64,000 nt of DNA, from the NCBI GenBank assembly GCA_018398815.1, contig CM031600.1, forward strand, positions 46,487,225 through 46,551,224. Reading direction: 5' to 3'. The notes under the pieces were generated by a model that worked only from the letters and a program-made list of their open reading frames with translations, was not told the origin of the DNA and did not search any database. A program made the position numbers and the translations under genes. This document shows, piece by piece, positions 12,889 through 24,470 of this stretch. The DNA is from Conus ventricosus. Taxonomy: Eukaryota > Mollusca > Gastropoda > Neogastropoda > Conidae. The stretch's first letter is position 1, and each line of letters begins with the position of its first letter.

Positions 12889-12944
12889 TGCCTGCTCCTA
12901 GGCCTTTCGTCCGCTGGATCGGACTCATCAGGGAGACACGGCTG
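12889..12944 (-). ncRNA. Hammerhead ribozyme, array unit 2
   Basis: On the minus strand: stem I 5' arm CTCC, core CTGATGA, stem II GTCCG-ATCCAG-CGGAC, then GAAA, a minimal stem III (A-GGCC-U) and cleavage site CTA. Stem I 3' arm GGAG follows. Beyond an asymmetric internal loop (CA opposite GTGT), stem I continues as GGC/GCC. All invariant hammerhead core positions are present. Confidence 0.92.
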
Positions 12945-13548
12945 ATTGTGTCTGTGCTCTTGGTGTCAAATAGAGACACACCAAAGTCCATAATTCTGTG
13001 GTGTTCTCATCACCAAGGGCTCAAAAAGAATCCAACAGCACCCCAAAGCAGCCAGCGAAGGGTAGTAAATGGAACAAAGGAAAATGTGGAGAGGAAAAAA
13101 GTGCTTAAAAACTAAAAGCATTATGCAAACAGTATAAAATGTAGGGGACAATCTTTGAGCCTATGCTTGAGGATCCATTCAAGGATGCAAGGGAGATCAA
13201 AAGATATGGAACAGTGTGAGTGGTCAGCTCTGCTGTTCAATAACCCAAGCATTGTGAGTGGCTAAGAAATGTACAGAACAACCTTTACTTGGATCTCCTA
13301 AGAGATGCAATCTCCCACTGATTGACCAAACATCATATTGCTGAATAATTAAATAGTGGGAGAAACAAGTGCAGGTCAACAATTCTTCAGTCATTATAGT
13401 AATGACTTGGCAAAGATTTGAATTTATTAAAAAAAAAAAAATTAAAGATGAAAAAAAATGGGGGGAATATATTATAAATATGAGAAACCCTTCACTAGCA
13501 GCCTGAGGGAACCATCGTACTCCCCTTCGAAGGCAGATCTATTTGTAT

Positions 13549-13604
13549 TGCCTGCTCCTAGGCCTTTCGTCCGCTGGATCGGACTCATCAGGGAGACACG
13601 GCTG
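13549..13604 (-). ncRNA. Hammerhead ribozyme, array unit 3
   Basis: Core, stems and cleavage site are identical to unit 2. Confidence 0.92.
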
Positions 13605-14213
13605 ATTGTGTCTGTGCTCTTGGTGTCAAATAGAGACACACCAAAGTCCATAATTCTGTGTGTTCTCATCACCAAGGGCTCAAAAAAGAATCCAACAGCA
13701 CCCCCAAAGCAGCCAGCGAAGGGTAGTAAATGGAACAAAAGGAAAATGTGGAGAGGAAAAAAGTGCTTAAAAACTAAAAGCATTATGCAAACAGTATAAA
13801 ATGTAGGGGACAATCTTTGAGCCTATGCTTGAGGATCCATTCAAGGATGCAAGGGAGATCAAAAGATATGGAACAGTGTGAGTGGTCAGCTCTGCTGTTC
13901 AATAACCCAAGCATTGTGAGTGGCTAAGAAATGTACAGAACAACCTTTACTTGGATCTCCTAAGAGATGCAATCTCCCACTGATTGACCAAACATCATAT
14001 TGCTGAATAATTAAATAGTGGGAGAAAACAAGTGCAGGTCAACAATTCTTCAGTCATTATAGTAATGACTTGGCAAAGATTTGAATTAATTAAAAAAAAA
14101 AAAAAAAATTAAAGATGAAAAAAAATGGGGGAATATATTATAAATATGAGAAACCCTTCACTAGCAGCCTGAGGGAACCATCGTACTCCCCTTCGAAGGC
14201 AGATCTATTGTAT

Positions 14214-14269
14214 TGCCTGCTCCTAGGCCTTTCGTCCGCTGGATCGGACTCATCAGGGAGACACGGCTG
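14214..14269 (-). ncRNA. Hammerhead ribozyme, array unit 4
   Basis: Core, stems and cleavage site are identical to unit 2. Confidence 0.92.
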
Positions 14270-14878
14270 ATTGTGTCTGTGCTCTTGGTGTCAAATAGAG
14301 ACACACCAAAGTCCATAATTCTGTGGTGTTCTCATCACCAAGGGCTCAAAAAAGAATCCAACAGCACCCCCAAAGCAGCCAGCGAAGGGTAGTAAATGGA
14401 ACAAAAGGAAAATGTGGAGAGGAAAAAAGTGCTTAAAAACTAAAAGCATTATGCAAACAGTATAAAATGTAGGGGACAATCTTTGAGCCTATGCTTGAGG
14501 ATCCATTCAAGGATGCAAGGGAGATCAAAAGATATGGAACAGTGTGAGTGGTCAGCTCTGCTGTTCAATAACCCAAGCATTGTGAGTGGCTAAGAAATGT
14601 ACAGAACAACCTTTACTTGGATCTCCTAAGAGATGCAATCTCCCACTGATTGACCAAACATCATATTGCTGAATAATTAAATAGTGGGAGAAAACAAGTG
14701 CAGGTCAACAATTCTTCAGTCATTATAGTAATGACTTGGCAAAGATTTGAATTTATTAAAAAAAAAAAAAAATTAAAGATGAAAAAAAATGGGGGAATAT
14801 ATTATAAATATGAGAAACCCTTCACTAGCAGCCTGAGGGAACCATCGTACTCCCCTTCAAAGGCAGATCTATTTGTAT

Positions 14879-14934
14879 TGCCTGCTCCTAGGCCTTTCGT
14901 CCGCTGGATCGGACTCATCAGGGAGACACGGCTG
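14879..14934 (-). ncRNA. Hammerhead ribozyme, array unit 5
   Basis: Core, stems and cleavage site are identical to unit 2. Confidence 0.92.
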
Positions 14935-15540
14935 ATTGTGTCTGTGCTCTTGGTGTCAAATAGAGACACACCAAAGTCCATAATTCTGTGGTGTTCTCAT
15001 CACCAAGGGCTCAAAAAAGAATCCAACAGCACCCCCAAAGCAGCCAGCGAAGGTAGTAATGGAACAAAAGGAAAATGTGGAGAGGAAAAAAGTGCTTAAA
15101 AACTAAAAGCATTATGCAAACAGTATAAAATGTAGGGGACAATCTTTGAGCCTATGCTTGAGGATCCATTCAAGGATGCAAGGGAGATCAAAAGATATGG
15201 AACAGTGTGAGTGGTCAGCTCTGCTGTTCAATAACCCAAGCATTGTGAGTGGCTAAGAAATGTACAGAACAACCTTTACTTGGATCTCCTAAGAGATGCA
15301 ATCTCCCACTGATTGACCAAACATCATATTGCTGAATAATTAAATAGTGGGAGAAAACAAGTGCAGGTCAACAATTCTTCAGTCATTATAGTAATGACTT
15401 GGCAAAGATTTGAATTTATTAAAAAAAAAAAAAATTAAAGATGAAAAAAAATGGGGGAATATATTATAAATATGAGAAACCCTTCACTAGCAGCCTGAGG
15501 GAACCATCGTACTCCCCTTCGAAGGCAGATCTATTTGTAT

Positions 15541-15595
15541 TGCCTGCTCCTAGGCCTTTCGTCCGCTGGATCGGACTCATCAGGGAGACACGGCT
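15541..15595 (-). ncRNA. Hammerhead ribozyme, array unit 6
   Basis: Core, stems and cleavage site are identical to unit 2. Confidence 0.92.
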
Positions 15596-16158
15596 GATTG
15601 TGTCTGTGCTCTTGGTGTCAAATAGAGACACACCAAAGTCCATAATTCTGTGGTGTTCTCATCACCAAGGGCTCAAAAAAGAATCCAACAGCACCCCCAA
15701 AGCAGCCAGCGAAGGGTAGTAAATGGAACAAAAGGAAAATGTGGAGAGGAAAAAAGTGCTTAAAAACTAAAAGCATTATGCAAACAGTATAAAATGTAGG
15801 GGACAATCTTTGAGCCTATGCTTGAGGATCCATTCAAGGATGCAAGGGAGATCAAAAGATATGGAACAGTGTGAGTGGTCAGCTCTGCTGTTCAATAACC
15901 CAAGCATTGTGAGTGGCTAAGAAATGTACAGAACAACCTTTACTTGGATCTCCTAAGAGATGCAATCTCCCACTGATTGACCAAACATCATATTGCTGAA
16001 TAATTAAATAGTGGGAGAAAACAAGTGCAGGTCAACAATTCTTCAGTCATTATAGTAATGACTTGGCAAAGATTTGAATTTATTAAAAAAAAAAAAAATT
16101 AAAGATGAAAAAAAATGGGGACTTTGGTGTGTCTCTATTTGACACCAAGAGCACAGAC

Positions 16159-16172
16159 ACATATAACTCCTG
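16159..16172. repeat. Right copy of 14-bp direct repeat flanking the array
   Basis: Exact match to 11995-12008. Confidence 0.75.
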
Positions 16173-16219
16173 CTCAGATACCGATATTTCGAAACCTGAT
16201 TGTTTCTCCTCAGTGACCG
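16165..16219 (-). ncRNA. Second, unrelated hammerhead ribozyme next to the array
   Basis: On the minus strand: stem I 5' arm TCA, core CTGAGGA (fits CUGANGA), stem II GAAAC-AATCAG-GTTTC, then GAAA, stem III ATA-TCGG-TAT, cleavage site ATC, and stem I 3' arm TGA. It differs from the array ribozymes in every stem, so it belongs to another element. The right copy of the 14-bp direct repeat (16159-16172) lies in its distal stem I, so the array inserted only a few bases from this ribozyme's cleavage site. Stem I is short (three pairs, then a mismatch). Confidence 0.82.
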
Positions 16220-16558
16220 CGGAAAGCGGTAATTTGACTCCTCTGCCTTTTCAGTTTTAAGAAGAATGCTATCCCAGAAAAGGCTGGTGTGCAATACCGT
16301 AGTATGTTTGTTGAGTTTTCAAAAAAACAACCAAAGGTGCCACCTAAGAAGCAAAAGAAAATCATGAAAGAGCAAAACAAACTACATTTTCTTGTGAAAA
16401 GTAGAAAATATAAAAAGATAACCTCTTAAGACACAAGTGCTGAGGGCCAGTTCTGGGAATGAATCCACAAGGGACTAAATTACAACAAACTAATAAGTAC
16501 TGAGCACCATTCCAGCAACTTACATATACAGAGCAGCTTGGTGTTGCAATGACTGCAA

Positions 16559-16561
<3 letters not shown>

Positions 16562-16623
<62 letters not shown>
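16562..16623. repeat. (AT)n microsatellite
   Basis: An almost pure AT repeat. Confidence 0.95.
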
Positions 16624-16626
<3 letters not shown>

Positions 16627-16789
16627 TTTAAAATAGGATTTTAAGCGCACTTGCGTATTCACGCACATGCACTGTAGCTTACCGGGTCAGTCCAGACTCT
16701 TGTGTTGGGCACCTTGTCAGGATTCTTGCCGAGCCCTCTGCTGACTTACCCAGTCCGAGTCAGAGCCTGCCATTCTGACAGTCTCCTGT

Positions 16790-17172
16790 CACCATCAATC
16801 TCACCCAGTCTAGTTGTCACCATCAATCTCACCCAGTCTAGTTATCACCATCAATCTCACCCAGTCTAGTTATCACCATCAATCTCACCCAGTCTAGTTA
16901 CTATCACCACCAATCTCACCCAGTCTAGTTACTATCACCATCAATCTCACCCAGTCTAGTTGTCACCATCAATCTCACCCAGTCTAGTTACTATCACCAC
17001 CAATCTCACCCAGTCTAGTTACTATCACCATCAATCTCACCCAGTCTAGTTACTATCACCATCAATCTCACCCAGTCTAGTTACTATCACCATCAGTCTC
17101 ACCCAGTCTAGTTGTCACCATCAATCTCACCCAGTCTAGTTGTCACCATCAATCTCACCCAGTCTAGTTACT
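16790..17172. repeat. Minisatellite, about 28-31 bp unit, 13 copies
   Basis: Unit CACCATCAATCTCACCCAG followed by TCTAGTT, with an optional ACTAT spacer that makes two unit lengths (GTTGTCACC or GTTACTATCACC). Confidence 0.95.
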
Positions 17173-17524
17173 ATCAACGCCGTGGTAACCCCTCTACAAA
17201 CTGTTCAGTTCTGTCGCAGTGCAATGGCGAGACTGTCTCCTATGAACTGGAGGTCCTAGCACTGGTCCGTCGTTGACACCCTCAGCATAGCATTGCTCCT
17301 GAACCGAATACAAACTGGGTGGTATGTCCTGAACGACATTAGTAGGTGTCGCGCTGTCGAAGTTCGTCTGCTTCTTTACCTGACCCTTAATGAACACTTC
17401 TCCAGTGAGATGCACTTCCGCCGAGCTCGCCTATGTGCACAGCATCCGTGCATCGCTGCACACTTCATGGTGATAGGAAGTCTAGCTGGTTTATTTATTT
17501 CGTACCAAATCACTCAGTAGGGAG

Positions 17525-17526
17525 AG

Positions 17527-17587
<61 letters not shown>

Positions 17588-17726
17588 ACAAACAGACAGT
17601 CAGACAGACGGTTCACGAAGCCGCCCTCTCTAAGATGCAATACTTTTTGACAGGCTTGACACACCTGCGAACCGACTGTCTTAGTAGTCGCGATAGCATT
17701 AAAATTTGGTTCCCCTTTGAGTTACA

Positions 17727-17786
<60 letters not shown>

Positions 17787-17978
17787 ACGGTGTGTGTGTG
17801 TGTGTGTGGTGTGGGGGGGGGGGGGGGGGGGGGGGGGGCGTGCAAGCTCGTGTTTGTGTGACCATTTGGAATCTTCACGGTTGGGGATTTCCTTCCTTCT
17901 TCTTCAACTTCTTTGTACACGTATGTATCATAAACTGGGCTGGAAAAACGTATTCCGAAGCATAGTTGAGCATTGCAT

Positions 17979-18025
<47 letters not shown>
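17525..18025. repeat. Microsatellite cluster (GA)n, (GT)n, poly-G, (GT)n
   Basis: (GA)n at about 17525-17582, (GT)n at about 17729-17783, a G-run at about 17812-17838 and (GT)n at about 17979-18025. Open frames in this block are repeat translations. Confidence 0.95.
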
Positions 18026-18027
<2 letters not shown>

Positions 18028-18029
18028 TT

Positions 18030-19785
18030 GCACGCGAACGTATGCATGTTTGTGAATGACTGTGAATCTTGCACATTGAAATATCCAGGACTGAAGAAAT
18101 AGTAGCAGCAACGGTAGGAGGCTATTAATTGTCTATACTTCTTGGCCTTGACACATCAAATTTCTTATAAGAAGAGGACCGTAACCCTGAAGGCAATGGC
18201 AGAGGCAGCTAAAGACTGTTCCTGCTGGACCTGGTCAAGGATGAACAGAAGTGCACATCATAAGGCTTAAAATTTCCCCCAACTCAGAGCAGGAGTCACA
18301 TAGCGAGGTGGGTAAGATACCCGTCAAAACAGACATCTCCTGAAGACACCTGCACATCCAGAAGCTGACTGGAACCCAGGCAGCACCATGGGAAAAAACC
18401 CCAAACAAACCAGACAGCAGAAGGGCAAGTAGGGGTCATGGATGTGCAGCCCGGCCCCTTTGGATTTAAGTTCGAGGCCGGAACGCTTGCCTGGGAGGGA
18501 AAGGGGGGGGGGGGGGGGGGTCTTCTCTGTAGACCTTCTGCTGTCAAGCTCTTTTCCCGTCCAAAGCTGAAGGAGTTTACCATGTTCCCGAGGCGGCCGT
18601 AAAGAAGAAAGTCTTGTGCCGTTTGCATAGTCCACTCTTACACTCATTCTTATCTTTTGAAAGGTGAAGAAGCTCCGTGGTGCATTTCATGTCATGTACC
18701 ACTCACAGTGAATCATATCCATTTAAAGTGTTAGGACGTGCATGATGTGAGGCATACACACTTTACAGCAGGCTCCATGAAAAACCTTGTTCAGACATGT
18801 CCCAGCTGATGTGATCTTTGAACTTCTGAGAGAGACTAACATTTTTCATCTGGTCTAAGATTTCACGGAGGAAAGATTTTAAACAAATTTCCGGTGTTTT
18901 TAGAAGTTGTGTTTTAAAGAGTTGTGTGAATGAGTGTTTTCTTTTTCTTTTTTTTTCTGATAATGACTTGTGAGTCGACTTCAGCGCGGCGACAGCCCTG
19001 ATATGACCCTCAGCGGTCGACTGGCTATAAGCAACATCACCTTTACCCTACTCATCTATATGTGAGATCCTTCATTCCTTTGTTTCTAGTTTCGTTTTCT
19101 ATTTCAGTAATCACCCATTTAACCCCCTTTATAGTTGCGCCACACTGATGTATGAACCAACCTCCCAAAAGGGAATCGACGGTTCAGCTCTCACTAAATG
19201 GATCCCAAATCAATTCAACACGTCCAGCTTATCCCGGTGCAATCAAACTCCCCTTCAGTCCATCCATCACCCAGGCTTTAGCGCCACTACAGGTAATGGC
19301 TGGCTGGCTTCTACATACCGCCAGGCAAACTGGAATCCATTCTTCGAGGAAACCCGACAGCCTTCCTGACCAACGATTGAAAGATCAATACTGAACACAA
19401 ATCAATCGCCGACACGGGCGATTGAGTCTCCTTAATGCCTGTGAGATGGGAGGGAGGTGGGGTGAGGAGGTGGGTAGTGGGTGGTGGTGGTGGTATCACT
19501 GACCGCCAATGGGGGAGAAAACGGCATTCAACGTCTACGTCCCCTTGCTTGAATGCCTACATGCAGATATTAACGGAGGGAGGGAGGGGGTAGCGGGGTG
19601 GGGTGGGGGTGGGGGACAACAGATAAAGAAATGGAGAGGGGAGGGTAATAAATAACGTGCATACCACGCTAAATTTTTGTTTTGATGTTATACTTTCATG
19701 AAGTGGGAGAGGGAGGTGGAAGGGAGGGGAGAGAGAAACCTGCGGTTGAGTCTCTTACTTGAAGACAGCTTCAAAACAATTAATT
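18030..19785. other. Unassigned sequence
   Basis: No gene recognised. A poly-G run sits near 18505-18520, and G-rich imperfect repeats fill 19440-19740. Confidence 0.5.
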
Positions 19786-19789
19786 GTTG

Positions 19790-19905
19790 TTTGTTTTTGC
19801 CTGAAGAAGACCCAAGAGGTCGAAATGCACTGTTTTATCCTTGTAATGTTTGTCTGTAGCTGTGGCGGTAACTAACCCCTTTTCTTTCTAAATTTTACTT
19901 GAAGA
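19790..19905 (+). repeat. Dispersed repeat with hammerhead-like motif, copy 1
   Basis: CTGAAGA, then GACC-CAAGA-GGTC, then GAAA reproduces a hammerhead core and stem II. It is followed by GCGGTAACTAACCCC and TTTCTAAATTTTAC, shared with 47340-47487 and 5850-5930. The stem III/cleavage region (TGCACTG) does not fit, so this copy is probably a decayed ribozyme. Confidence 0.65.
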
Positions 19906-19909
19906 CGTC

Positions 19910-22480
19910 CAAATACTAGCTCTTTGATCTTGCTCGCTGTGCGCAAGAGTGTGTGTAGTGTGTATGTTTGCGTGCGCATGACGTAATTGTGAGTTCATAA
20001 ATATGTGACATTACACACACACACACACACACTTAGCCTAACGAAATAACTACGAGTTGATTTTTTCTACCACAGCATTTTAAGGCACATTTGGCCGGCC
20101 AAATCGACGAAGAGGTATAAGATCTACGGGACTTTAGGCATATCCTAGCCCCCCCCCCCCCCCCCCCACCCAGGGTCACAATGACACCCCGGCCATTATG
20201 CCCGCACCGCTGCCATCGATTTTCCGTCCAGTCGGCGAGGATATTGATAGCAGATCGGCTATGAGAGCATTCCTTTGGCCAATAGCCTACTAATCACTTC
20301 ACCACTGACACAGAAAGAAAGGGTCAGGACGGACCTCTGTGGAAGAGATTGAGTTCAATGCCAGACAGTTCCTTGGGTTTTACAACTCCCCTTCTCTACT
20401 CTCTCCCTCCCCATCTCACCCCCACCCCCACCATATATAAAAGAGAAAATCCTAATGATTATTTGACCAATAGTGTCAAGTTCAGTAGAAACTGAAACAG
20501 TCAAATATTGGAACATCACAAATAACAGTAGTGCCGTGAGATGTTCTTGTTCCTTGTTGCAAGAAACGGTAAAACGTGTGAAAACTCTGCACCACCTCTG
20601 ACGTGTAAACAAACTGTCTTTGCAGGCAGAAGTAGAGGCGATGAACTAGCTGAAGAACTACATCTAGGACCAAACTGCCCTTGCAAAAAAAAAAAAAAAA
20701 AAAAAAACCAACAAAAAAAACCGTTAACGTGTAAGCTCCATCTCTTTCCAGTCCATCTGGACACCGACGAGAGCACTCGCTGCAACAACAACAACACTGT
20801 CCACTTTGTCATGCACAAGCCTTAAAGCGCATGTTGTTCAACGGTTTCTAATAGTGGGCCACTGTGTAAATTGCCACCAGCTGAACAGCATCATAACTAT
20901 GGTGATGAACTCCACACAAAGACTGCTGTGAGAAGCCTCCAAGACAAAGCAGATCACTCGACGAGTTACTGGAATCTCATGACGGCCGCCAACCTTTAAG
21001 AAGGAAGATGTTCTTTCCAGATGTGATGGAGCAATTGAAAGTAGACGCCACAGCAACTGAACCTCAAATATGCTTTTTTTCTCTCCCCCCCCCCTCCCCC
21101 TCATGTACCTATCATGATACCTGCTCTGTAGTTCCAAGAAGACAGACTAAAATGAAAGCTGGTGTAAAGATAGGGCCACAGGTGAGTTCCACGCGGTGAA
21201 ATGTGACGACAACTTAGGTCCACACCCAGAGTTATTGATTGAGAACTAAATACTGTATATCTCTATCATACTCCTCAAATTTTTTTTGTTTATTATCATT
21301 TTGTTTTTCACAGAAGCAGGAGAGGGGAAGAGACAGTATGAAAAAGACGATGTTGAAAGATAAACATTAAATCCTTCACTGACAGCTGTGGGAACGAACG
21401 TATTCCGCATTTTGAACAGAACTGTTCATTTATGCCCATCGAGAGTTGTCTTCCGTAGCTAGAAATGAGGGTGAAAAAAAAATTGGACTAGGAATCAAGG
21501 GGAGGGAACATTGCTTGAGCAGTTCATTGCCTGTCAAACTTATCGATGAATCCTTAGCGTTGTTTCTAAAGGAATCGTGTTGATAGGTGTGGACCTTGCC
21601 TTGGTTCGTTTAAAACATTGCTCCATGCTTGTGTGGGATCTTGTCTCAGTTCGTCTGAAACACTGCTCCATGCTCAAACACATTCAAACAATACGTTGAC
21701 CCTACACATTGTTTACTGAATGTGATTTTAATACAGAAGCAGACTTTGGAAGAAAAAATAAAGGATATGGTTATGTAGACAAAAGCACATTCATGACCGC
21801 ACTCTGTGGACCAATACCATCACCAAAGCATTGTGGGAGTTTGTGCAACAGTCACTCTAGTGATGCTGGTCAGATCAGAATCCATGACTTCATTTCCAGA
21901 AAAGTATTCCAGCAATCAAAATGGTCTGTAGCCTTGCATAAGGTAACATGTGTCAAGACTTCAGCACTCAGGTATCCCATTTTGGTTCCTGATGTGGGAA
22001 ATCACATACCTGTCAAATATTCCTAGCATGGATTTAAAAAAAACCCTCTATGTTCCAATTATACCTATGCAACTATTCACAATTAAAAAAAAAATAACCA
22101 GCTTGCCTTAGAATCTTATTAATGAGATCATGGTTACATTGACATAATCAAAGTAAAAGCCTTTAGTGTTGCTATGGCGGTCATAAATATGCGCCGAAAA
22201 GCATAACAATGGTTCCACTGCAAAACTGTATATACAGATTCATCATATAAACATGTAGGTAAAAAAATGAACAAACTAATGCACAATTACAAACCTTCCA
22301 ACCAAGAAAGCACAGTACTTATGATAATACAACGAGGCATAAAGATGTATGCACCATTTCATGTCAATTATACCAAAACAAATACTGGTGTTATTAATTA
22401 AGCTCAGAATGAATCCATTTCAGATATGAATACAGTGAATAATACATTGCTGATAATCTTGAAAAGAAAAGAAAAAGAAG
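19910..22480. other. Unassigned, AT-rich sequence
   Basis: Contains a (CA)n tract near 20012-20033, poly-C near 20150-20167 and a poly-A run near 20685-20706. Short open frames (for example 20541-20825 and 21709-22026) show no recognisable domains. Confidence 0.5.
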
Positions 22481-22484
22481 TATT

Positions 22485-22485
<1 letters not shown>

Positions 22486-22550
<65 letters not shown>

Positions 22551-22551
22551 C
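22486..22551. repeat. (CA)n microsatellite
   Basis: An almost pure CA repeat. Confidence 0.95.
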
Positions 22552-24369
22552 TTTTCTACTGACTGTTGCCATGTGAAATTTAAACCTATTTTACAGAATT
22601 TCAATAAGTACAGGATATCAAAATATTCTACACCATTTACAAATGTCAACACCTGGATTTAAAGTGAAATGGACATCATTTAACCAAAGCAATTCAAAAG
22701 AAGGGGGTTGATCACTCCACAAGCACGTTACAAAGAATAACTAGGTTTCCAAGAAAATGTATCTGACAGAGAAACATCCAGAATATGCACAAAAAAGGAG
22801 AACAAAAAGACTGAGATGGACAGAATAGCACATGCACACACAAACATGCGCATCTTTTAATCAGTCAAATGTCAGTTTTTCCTTTCACCTTTTTTTTGTT
22901 GTTGTTAGAAAAGACAGGCTGGAAAGGAAAACATGGAGAATAAAGAAAACGTATTTCAAATGTTAGTATACCACACCGCAAAAAAAAAAAAAAAAAAAAA
23001 AATGTGGACAAACAAATCACAAGACAAAACACGACCCGTTTCGACCTCTTAGGCAAGATACAAAACACTCAGGACAACGAAAATGAACGAGCAATCACTT
23101 ATCTTCATCCACTTCAGCACAAGATGGGCGTTGAATCATTTGCAAAAAAAAAACACAAAAAACACACACAAAAAAGACACATTTGAATCATGTAAAAGAA
23201 AACATTTCAATCCAAGGAAATCAAGCCCAACCTTTAGTGAGAAGTGAACTGCAATCCTGTCATGGCACGTCTTCTTCTTCCTCTTCCCTAAATTCATGTC
23301 AGCAATGCAAAAAAAGTATTGACAGTAAAATCTTCATGTACGATTTAAATTACATTAAAAAAAACTAAAAACCTTTGATATAATATCTGCTTAGGTACAA
23401 CATTATTAACACATGTGCACTATCTCAGTTTAGTTGATGTGCAAAAAAAACACACACAAAAAAACAGGGCAGCAGTCGATGCAGCAAACCATAAACATTA
23501 ATTAAGTCGCAGCAGAATATGATGTAAAGCAGCAAAGCACAAAGTAACTCATATAGTTACAAATGTAAGGTCAAACATAGTCTCAGTCTCTGAAGAAATA
23601 GAAAAAAAAATCCAATGCAGTAACAATATCAACAAATGTCTATGTTATCATTCATTAACAGACAGGGAGGTAATTCTTTCATCTGTTCCACATGCATGAA
23701 TACCAACCACCGGGATCACCGGCAAGAAGTACAGCGGAACAAGCCATTCAAACATGGAACTATATGTACACCAGTGGGGAGCTCCGTGTTAAAAGATAAA
23801 GCAATGTGTACACGGTGAGGCAGCTGTACTTCAAAGACGATGCCATGTGTACACTAGGGGGACAGCTTGGTGACCCTATGTGTACACCAGTAGGACAGCT
23901 CTATTTCAGAAACACATGAAACAGTACTGTGTCACAAGAAATATGTAGAAGCATAGTAACACCTGCTGACTTATAAATACAGGCCTTGCCATAGTATCAT
24001 CATCAATGTTTCAATACATGGTTGTGGGCGTTTCGGTACAGGGGGATTTTTCTCTCAGAGTTAACATTGGTTCTGACTACCTTTCCCAAACAGTCCTTCA
24101 AATGAGACTATAAACTGAGTTTGCGTGAGTGAACACACGCATAACATCTTGCACACATGTAAAATCCCATCACCAACTTTCGGAAAAGAAGGTCAGTTTA
24201 GCTGTTGGCATGGACACACATCACACATTGCATGCACTCTGCATGAAAAATCGAAAGAATGAAAGAGTTGTTAAACTGAATGAACGATATTGACTGAATG
24301 ACACGGTTAACAACTGAACGAAGTGCCAGCAGGCAGCTCTTCAGTCGGCTCTACCCAGGTAGGCAGCCT

Positions 24370-24470
24370 GTTGTGTAAATGAGAATGCGGACTGTAAAGC
24401 GCTTAGAGCTTGGGTCTCTGGCCAGGGATAGGTGGTATATAAGTACTCTTAATAATAATAGATAATGGGA
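24370..24470 (+). mobile_element. LINE/SINE 3' tail remnant
   Basis: GTAAAGCGCTTAGAGC, then GGTATATAAGTACTC and an AATAATAAT tail match the 3'-end signature (AAAGCGCTTTGAG ... TATATAAGTA ... short microsatellite) common to many CR1/L2-group LINEs and their SINEs. Only the tail is recognised. Confidence 0.55.

Larger units (their letters stand above)
12009..16158 (-). mobile_element. Retrozyme/Penelope-like tandem array: six ~664-bp units each with a hammerhead ribozyme
   Basis: Six full units plus a partial one start at 12009, 12674, 13338, 14000, 14666, 15329 and 15993, with periods of 662-666 bp. By eye the units differ only at scattered single-base positions and in A-run length. Each carries on the minus strand a type I hammerhead with short stem III, listed separately. 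The array is bounded by a 14-bp direct repeat, and its right end holds an inverted piece of the unit (about 16119-16160). Known hammerhead-bearing animal elements are small non-coding retrozymes (monomers of a few hundred nt) and Penelope-like retrotransposons. A 664-nt monomer with no reverse transcriptase fits neither perfectly. The ~100-codon plus-strand frame in each unit runs antisense to the ribozyme, is broken by indels, and is not taken as coding. Confidence 0.85.

Noticed and set aside
12121..15719. Repeated ~60-133 codon plus-strand frames in the 664-bp array (KYEKPFTSSLREPSYSPS...)
   Set aside because: They run antisense through the ribozyme, are broken by single-base differences between units, and resemble no known protein. 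Non-coding array sequence explains them.
12000..16150. CRISPR-like or ordinary centromeric satellite interpretation of the 664-bp repeats
   Set aside because: The units are far too long for CRISPR and the genome is eukaryotic. A plain satellite does not explain the complete hammerhead core in every unit or the 14-bp flanking duplication.
18290..18500. Possible SINE with tRNA-like boxes
   Set aside because: GAGGTGGGTAAGATACCCG and AGTTCGAGGCC suggest promoter boxes, but the spacing and flanks do not fit, and no second copy is visible in the window.
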